Source: Dastarcus helophoroides
Lineage: Eukaryota > Arthropoda > Insecta > Coleoptera > Bothrideridae
Assembly: GCA_028583605.1 (NCBI GenBank)
Contig: CM053326.1
Location: 29,371,431-29,435,430 of the forward strand
Length of the DNA: 64,000 bases
Direction of reading: 5' to 3'
The notes under the pieces are model-generated. The model saw only the letters and a list, made by a program, of their open reading frames with translations. It was not told where the DNA came from and ran no database searches. The translations under genes and the position numbers were made by a program. The stretch's first letter is position 1. Every line of letters starts with the position of its first letter. Of this stretch, positions 58,801 to 64,000 are shown in pieces.

Positions 58801-59514
58801 TGTTGGCCAGATTTGAGCTTTGTATAGTTTGAGTAGTTGATGAGATATGAAGTACTTTTTAGCTTTAAAAAGAAAGCCTAGCTTCTGAGAGGCAGACTTG
58901 ACAATGGCGCGCACATGGTCGTCCCAAGTGAAGTTAGTGATCGCATTCACTCCTAGGATACACAGATTAGATCCCATCGGGAGGATTTTACCGTTCATTA
59001 GTATCTTTGTTGCATTATCCCTTGATGTTTTCTTTGAGAAAACCGCGGCCTGAGTTTTTGAAGCGTTGAAGTCGACCAGATTTTTCTTATCCCACTCCGG
59101 AATGATTTCGAGATCCCGATTAATCCTCTGTATCTGCTGTTCCCTTACTCGATCTGAAGCAGCGACGGATAATGGTTTGTCGGAGAAAAAAGATGACAGC
59201 AGGCTACTATCATCTACGTAGCTGTATATCGGATTGGAAGTTGAAGCTAAGAGATCGTTTATGTGTAACATAAACAGAGTAGGAGACAGGACAGACTCCT
59301 GAGACACCCCTGCATTAATCGCAAATGTCTCGGATGAGATGCCATCGACGACGACCTGAAAAGATCTGTCGGCTAGGAGACTGGATATCAAATGACAGAG
59401 TCTAGGAGGAAGACTATAACATGTTAATTTAGCGAGAAGAGATCGGTGCCAGATTTTGTCGAAAGTCTTTGAGATGTCCAGTGTCATAATCCTAGCCTCA
59501 CCGTGTTTTGTCAT
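58753..59514 (-). pseudogene. LINE reverse transcriptase, palm and thumb (open 253 codons)
   Basis: It holds Met-Thr-Leu-Asp-Ile-Ser-Lys-Thr-Phe-Asp (first catalytic Asp), Gly-Val-Ser-Gln-Glu-Ser-Val-Leu-Ser-Pro-Thr-Leu-Phe (normally Gly-Val-Pro-Gln-Gly, so degraded), and the catalytic Ser-Tyr-Val-Asp-Asp-Ser-Ser box (codons at 59220-59209). Next come Phe-Asn-Ala-Ser-Lys-Thr and Ile-Leu-Gly-Val. The upstream frame 59518-59811 is the same protein, separated by one TGA where the plus-strand copy has a Ser codon. Confidence 0.92.
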
Positions 59515-59517
59515 AGC

Positions 59518-59811
59518 TCAGTTACAGATATGAGTAACATTTGCCAGTAGATCGCCAGTTGAGCGTTGCCTGAAACGGTATTGCCTGTTCGAGATGATTC
59601 TATTCTCTTCCAAATATTTGAGAATCTCGATGTTGATAACCTTTTCCATTACTTTAAATATAACGGGCAACAAAGAAATAGGGCGATAGTTGTTAGCCAG
59701 ATTCCGTGTTCCCTTTTTAGGGACAGGCTTCACCCTAGCAGATCTCCAGATTTTAAGGAATACACCTTTGTTGTAAGAGACTGGGAACAATTTGCATAGG
59801 ACAGGAGTCAA
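59518..59811 (-). pseudogene. LINE reverse transcriptase, N-terminal part
   Basis: Val-Pro-Lys-Lys-Gly, Asn-Tyr-Arg-Pro-Ile-Ser-Leu-Leu-Pro-Val, Val-Met-Glu-Lys-Val and Arg-Gln-Arg-Ser-Thr-Gly are RT blocks 1-2. It runs into the TGA at 59517-59515 and continues in the same frame as the downstream piece. Confidence 0.9.
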
Positions 59812-59889
59812 CTCTGGAGCGTACTTTTTAAGAACAATAGCGGGGATACCATCAAGGCCAGAAGCTTTCGAGGTGTCGAGCTCAGTTTA

Positions 59890-60720
59890 AATTTAGTAAA
59901 AGTGGAAATTAAAAAGAAATAGAAATATGGGGAGTACGAAATTTTTGAAATATTGAGTCGAAATGTTCAAAATCCAAATTTTTAATAAAAATCGAAAAGT
60001 AAGATTTTTCAAAAAACATAGTCATTTTCAGAAAGCCAAAATTTTAAGGATAAGCAACCAATTTGAAAAAAAAAATCGAATTAAAAAACAAACATTTAAA
60101 GTTCAAGTGAATCACTGTCTTCAAAAGTCAAACATTTAAAAAAAATTCAAATTTTTTAAAACAGAATTGAAATATTTAATAAAAGTCGAACTTGAAAACA
60201 ATCAAATGTGCAAAAATCTTGCAATTTCGAGTTAAAATTTAAAAATGTTCACTAACAAAATAGGAATTTTGAAAAAAGGTAAAACTTTTTAAAAATAAGA
60301 TCAAAAATGTAAAAAGGTTCAAAATTTTCCAAAAAATTTAAAACTTTGAAATAAAGTCAAATCACTTAAAAAAATTGGAATATTAATTAAAAACAAAACT
60401 TTTAAAAAAGTTGAAATTTCCAAAAAAAAGTTCAATCAAGATGGAAATTACCAATAAAAATGTCCAAAAAAAATTAAAATACGCTAATAAAACATCGTAT
60501 ACAAAAAAGACAGAATTTTTAAGTTGCAGTTTAAATAAAATCAGAACTTCGAAAAAAGTCGAAATTTTCAAAATTAAATCAAGATTTCGAGAAACAGTTA
60601 ACATTTTAGAAGTCGAACGGGAAAATGTCATTTTAATAACTGGATATTTTAAAATGTCGAAATTTTCAAAATTGTTCAAATTTTCAATAAAAACCGAATC
60701 CTTAAAAAGAAGTTGGGTTT
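59890..60720 (+). repeat. AAATTTCGAC-type satellite, A-rich orientation
   Basis: AAAAAGTCGAAATTTTCAAAA and degenerate variants. A 131-codon frame (60411-60806) is Lys/Ser-rich low complexity. Confidence 0.75.
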
Positions 60721-60810
60721 TTTCAAAAAATTACTCAAGAATCTCTCTTCTTTCACCCAGTCGAAGATATCAACTGATTTTAAGAGCAAGTGGGATACAC
60801 AAATGATGAA

Positions 60811-60962
60811 AGAGAAGAGCTAGAGAGCTAGAGAGCAAGAGAGCTAGAGAGCTAGAGAGCTAGAGAGCTAGAGAACTAGAGCCAGAGAGCTAGAGAACTA
60901 GAGAGATAGAGAGATAGAGAGCTAGAGAGCTAGAGAGTTGAGAGCTAGAAAGCTAGAGAGCT
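60811..60962. repeat. AGAGAGCT microsatellite, left part
   Basis: GAGAGCTA units in 8-bp register with scattered changes. It ends exactly where the LINE poly-A tail (as T on this strand) begins. Confidence 0.95.
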
Positions 60963-61689
60963 TTTTTTTTCTTAAGTGAGGACTCTCATAGCACTAACCG
61001 GCAGCATATCTACTGTCCAGTGTGGGACTCGGACCCTTTATGTGCAAGTCCCGCCTACTCACCAAACCTCACCGTGCTCTTCTGCTTAGGCTAAGTCTGG
61101 AATCGCTTTCGCATTACTTCAGGCTAAGAGACATTTTCCTTAATTCTAACTATTATTGTCTTGCTTCAAATGACGCCTTCTCTGACATGATGAAGTTTAT
61201 AAAGGAGGTAATATTCTCCAACGTTTCCTCGTTCTTCAGCATTTCTGTGACAATGTTGTCTGGTGTTATCTTTCGTTCGGCCCGTCTTTCCATTTCTGGT
61301 ATCTATCCATTTAACAGACCTAAAGACCGTGTGTTCAGTGGTGTCTGTCTCTTTGCAGTAGAATTTCTTAGTTTAAATCTTTTAAAATATGCTCCAAAGC
61401 ATCCATGGCCACTTAAAACTTGAGTAACGTAATAGTTTAGTTCTACGTGCTTTCTATTTATCTCCAGGTCCTTAATGAGTCTTTTAGTCCAGCTTGCTTT
61501 TCCTGTATCCTGGCCCCAGTTTCGACTCCACTTGTTTACCGTCTGTCGTCTGATATCTTTCTTGATTGTGTCTGTTTGTCCATAGCTTAGTGTCCTTTCT
61601 TCTACTAGTAGTTTTATAGGAGGTGCTCCTGCTAGTGCTAGGGAAGTCCTCTAACGAGATTGTTCTGTATGCACTGCAGATCCTTATTC

Positions 61690-61911
61690 CTAGTTTCTTT
61701 TGGACTTTTTTTGGTTTTTTACATTTAGCTTGGATTCCAGAGCTTTATGCCACACTGATGTTGCGTAGAATAATGACGAGTACACCACACTGCTAATTAA
61801 TCTTGTTTTGCTGTATCGAGGTTCCTCTTTGTTTGCCATCAGCCGGCTTGTGGCCAATGCCCTATCTTCTACTTTAGTAGCCGTTGGCTGAATGTGTTCC
61901 TTCATATTCAT
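61690..61911 (-). pseudogene. R1-like LINE, post-RT region fragment
   Basis: Contains Met-Lys-Glu-His-Ile, Lys-Val-Glu-Asp-Arg-Ala-Leu, Leu-Met-Ala-Asn, and Ser-Ser-Leu-Phe-Tyr-Ala-Thr-Ser-Val-Trp, matching the thumb region of R1-like pol proteins. Degraded C-terminal coding with stops continues to about 61030; the plus-strand frame 61022-61423 is its shadow. Confidence 0.8.
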
Positions 61912-62118
61912 CTTTTTGCTGAATATTACACCCAGGTACTTTATATGTTCCCTTGAGTTTATTTCAATGCCCTGAACTTATAAGCCAATTTGCCCTAGCC
62001 TTAGATCTCCTTTTAGCAGCACTATGACTGTCTTTTCTGGAGCTAGTCTTTTCTACGTTTATGACCAACTGGAGTGCTTTGTTTGCTTTGTCGCATAAAT
62101 CTTTCCTAGCTTTTCCAC

Positions 62119-62340
62119 CTACCACAATGCCGGTGTCATCTGCATCTCTACCTGATTTTCGGTAGGAATTTTCAGAACATCGTTATAGTACGCATTCCAT
62201 AGGATAGAACCAAGCACTGAGCCCTGGAGCACCCCGCTCGTGATTTTCATCTCGCTATGGTCTCCAACTTTTAGGACCCGATAACTTCCTCTCATTCTCT
62301 TCAGATAGAAACTTATTTCGTATTTGCTTAATGATTCCAT
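62119..62340 (-). pseudogene. R1-like LINE reverse transcriptase, palm fragment
   Basis: Contains Ser-Gly-Val-Leu-Gln-Gly-Ser-Val-Leu-Gly-Ser-Ile-Leu-Trp-Asn. The family has Ser-Gly-Val-Pro-Gln-Gly-Ser-Val-Leu-Gly-Pro. A frame change just before the Ala-Asp-Asp box disrupts the protein. Confidence 0.85.
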
Positions 62341-62347
62341 TAGAGAC

Positions 62348-62599
62348 CTATGCCATTATGCCATCCCATGGTGCGCCGTTAAGGGCATTTTTTAAGTCTA
62401 GAGTTATTAGGGTACAGAATTTACGTTTTTTTGTTGACAGTGATTTATTTTCTTTCACTATTCGGGTGACTCTTAGCATAGTCTCTATTGTCGACTTATC
62501 TTTTTTGAAGCCGTATTTATTTGCCGAAAGTTTTCCGTCAAATTCCTTAGTTAACCTTTGTGCGAGTAGATGTTCCAATAGTTTACTCAGAACATTCAA
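62348..62599 (-). pseudogene. R1-like LINE reverse transcriptase, N-terminal fragment
   Basis: Begins in the Leu-Leu-Asn-Val-Leu-Ser-Lys block and runs to Ala-Pro-Trp-Asp-Gly-Ile-Met-Ala. The overlapping plus-strand frame 62331-62762 is its shadow. Confidence 0.85.
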
Positions 62600-62790
62600 T
62601 AAGCAAATAGGTCTATACTTGGCGTTTTCTTCTGGTGTCTTTCTTTCTTATCTTTTCGGAAGCCGCATTGGTTTGCCGAAAGTTTTCCGTCAAGTTCCTG
62701 AGGTAACCTTTGTGCGAGTAGATGTTCTAATAGTTTACTTAGAACATTCAGTAAGCAAATAGGTCTATACTTGGCGTTTTTCTTCTGGTG
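62507..62790. repeat. Tandem duplication of 152 bp inside the R1-like LINE
   Basis: GAAGCCGTATTTATTTGCCG (62507) recurs as GAAGCCGCATTGGTTTGCCG (62659). AGGTCTATACTTGGCGTTTT occurs at 62609 and at 62761. The offset is 152 bp throughout, with few differences. It lies at the truncated 5' end. Confidence 0.92.
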
Positions 62791-62811
62791 TCCTTCTTTC
62801 TTCTTCCAGTA

Positions 62812-63105
62812 GTACTAGCTAGAGAGCTAGATAGCTAGCTAACTAGAGAGCTAGAGAGCTAAAGAGCTAGACAGCAAGGGAGCTAGAGAGCAAGAAAACT
62901 TTAGAGCTAGAAAGCTAGAGAGCTAGATAGCTAGAGAGCAAGAGAGCTAGAGAGCTAAAGAGCAAGAGTTCTAGAGAGCTAGAGAGCTAGTAAGCTAGAG
63001 AGCAAGGGAGCTAGAGAGCAAGAGAACTTTAGAGCTAGAAAGCTAGAGAGCTAGAGCGCTAGAGTGCTAGAGCTAGAGAGTTACAGAGCTACAGAGCAAG
63101 AGGAG
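62812..63105. repeat. AGAGAGCT microsatellite, right part
   Basis: AGCTAGAG units in about 8-bp register, with variants GAGCAAGA and ACTTTAGAGCTAG. Same repeat as 60811-60962. Confidence 0.95.

Positions 63106-64000
<895 letters not shown>

Larger units (their letters stand above)
58087..59885 (-). mobile_element. Jockey-like non-LTR retrotransposon (LINE), 5'-truncated copy
   Basis: Reading on the minus strand from 59885: a partial RT start (Lys-Ala-Ser-Gly-Leu-Asp-Gly-Ile-Pro-Ala), then Asn-Tyr-Arg-Pro-Ile-Ser-Leu-Leu-Pro-Val, a nonsense codon TGA at 59517-59515, the 253-residue palm/thumb frame, a tandem duplication, and the C-terminal domain. The 3' end is shared with the pieces at 45150 and 18451. 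ORF1 and the endonuclease are missing. This copy preserves the RT better than the plus-strand one. Confidence 0.92.
60963..62811 (-). mobile_element. R1-like non-LTR retrotransposon, 5'-truncated, inserted in a microsatellite
   Basis: On the minus strand from 62811: Leu-Asn-Val-Leu-Ser-Lys-Leu-Leu-Glu-His-Leu-Leu, Asn-Lys-Tyr-Gly-Phe-Lys-Lys-Asp-Lys-Ser-Thr, and Leu-Ile-Thr-Leu-Asp-Leu-Lys-Asn-Ala-Leu-Asn (block with the first Asp). Then comes Ile-Thr-Ser-Gly-Val-Leu-Gln-Gly-Ser-Val-Leu-Gly, and after a one-base frame change Ala-Asp-Asp-Thr-Gly-Ile-Val-Val (62143-62132). Downstream, 61911-61690 continues with Leu-Phe-Tyr-Ala-Thr-Ser-Val-Trp. The motif set fits the R1/LOA group of LINEs. The 3' end is an A-rich tail at 60963-60973. 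The same AGAGAGCT repeat lies on both sides. ORF1 and the endonuclease are missing. Confidence 0.85.

Noticed and set aside
61022..61423. 133-codon frame on + near the AGAGAGCT repeat
   Set aside because: It is antisense to degraded LINE coding on the minus strand.

Overview
This 64 kb window looks like nuclear DNA of an insect. It is AT-rich and gene-poor, has typical GT/AG introns, and is dominated by degenerate satellite DNA and old transposons. The only host gene I can support is an eyeless/Pax6-type transcription factor gene (ey) on the + strand. Three exons join in phase. The first (ending at 21688) encodes the Met-Ala-His-Lys-Gly junction typical of insect ey. The second and third (46677-46842 and 46988-47168) encode almost the whole paired domain. 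The first intron is about 25.0 kb, the second is 145 bp, and the third starts at 47169 and runs past the window end. The last residues of the paired domain, the linker and the homeodomain are not visible here and should lie downstream. I cannot name the species.

Upstream of the gene (1-21616): a satellite with a unit near 385 bp (205-3475); a 5 kb tract of an AT-rich satellite built on the core AAATTTCGAC (5340-10330); a satellite with a unit near 150 bp and a conserved GCGATCACGATGTTTTAC box (11941-15690, decayed remains to 18900); a satellite with a unit near 220 bp (17170-18050); and two hAT-type transposons of about 1.2 kb (15699-16920, with an exact 8-bp target duplication, and 20049-21224, which keeps a broken transposase C-terminus).

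Intron 1 (21689-46676): AAATTTCGAC satellite tracts; two larger elements with 8-bp target duplications that carry the same satellite inside (25226-29376 and 32019-35943); two abutting perfect hairpins (23711-23788); Penelope-like remnants (36457-36774 and 41324-41975); a Jockey-like LINE with an internal deletion (43137-45180); and several low-repeat, GC-richer islands that could be regulatory. Intron 3 (47169-64000): more satellite, a 21-bp minisatellite, a dispersed foldback repeat, an RTE-like LINE end, a second Jockey-like LINE copy (58087-59885), and an R1-like LINE inserted in an AGAGAGCT microsatellite (60963-62811).

The most interesting signal is the AAATTTCGAC satellite. It fills much of a developmental regulator locus, it often switches from T-rich to A-rich orientation within a tract, and in two places it sits inside a terminal-inverted-repeat element with a clean target duplication. 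This suggests that hAT-type elements have carried it around the genome. Most open reading frames in the window are accidental frames in this low-complexity DNA and are not annotated.
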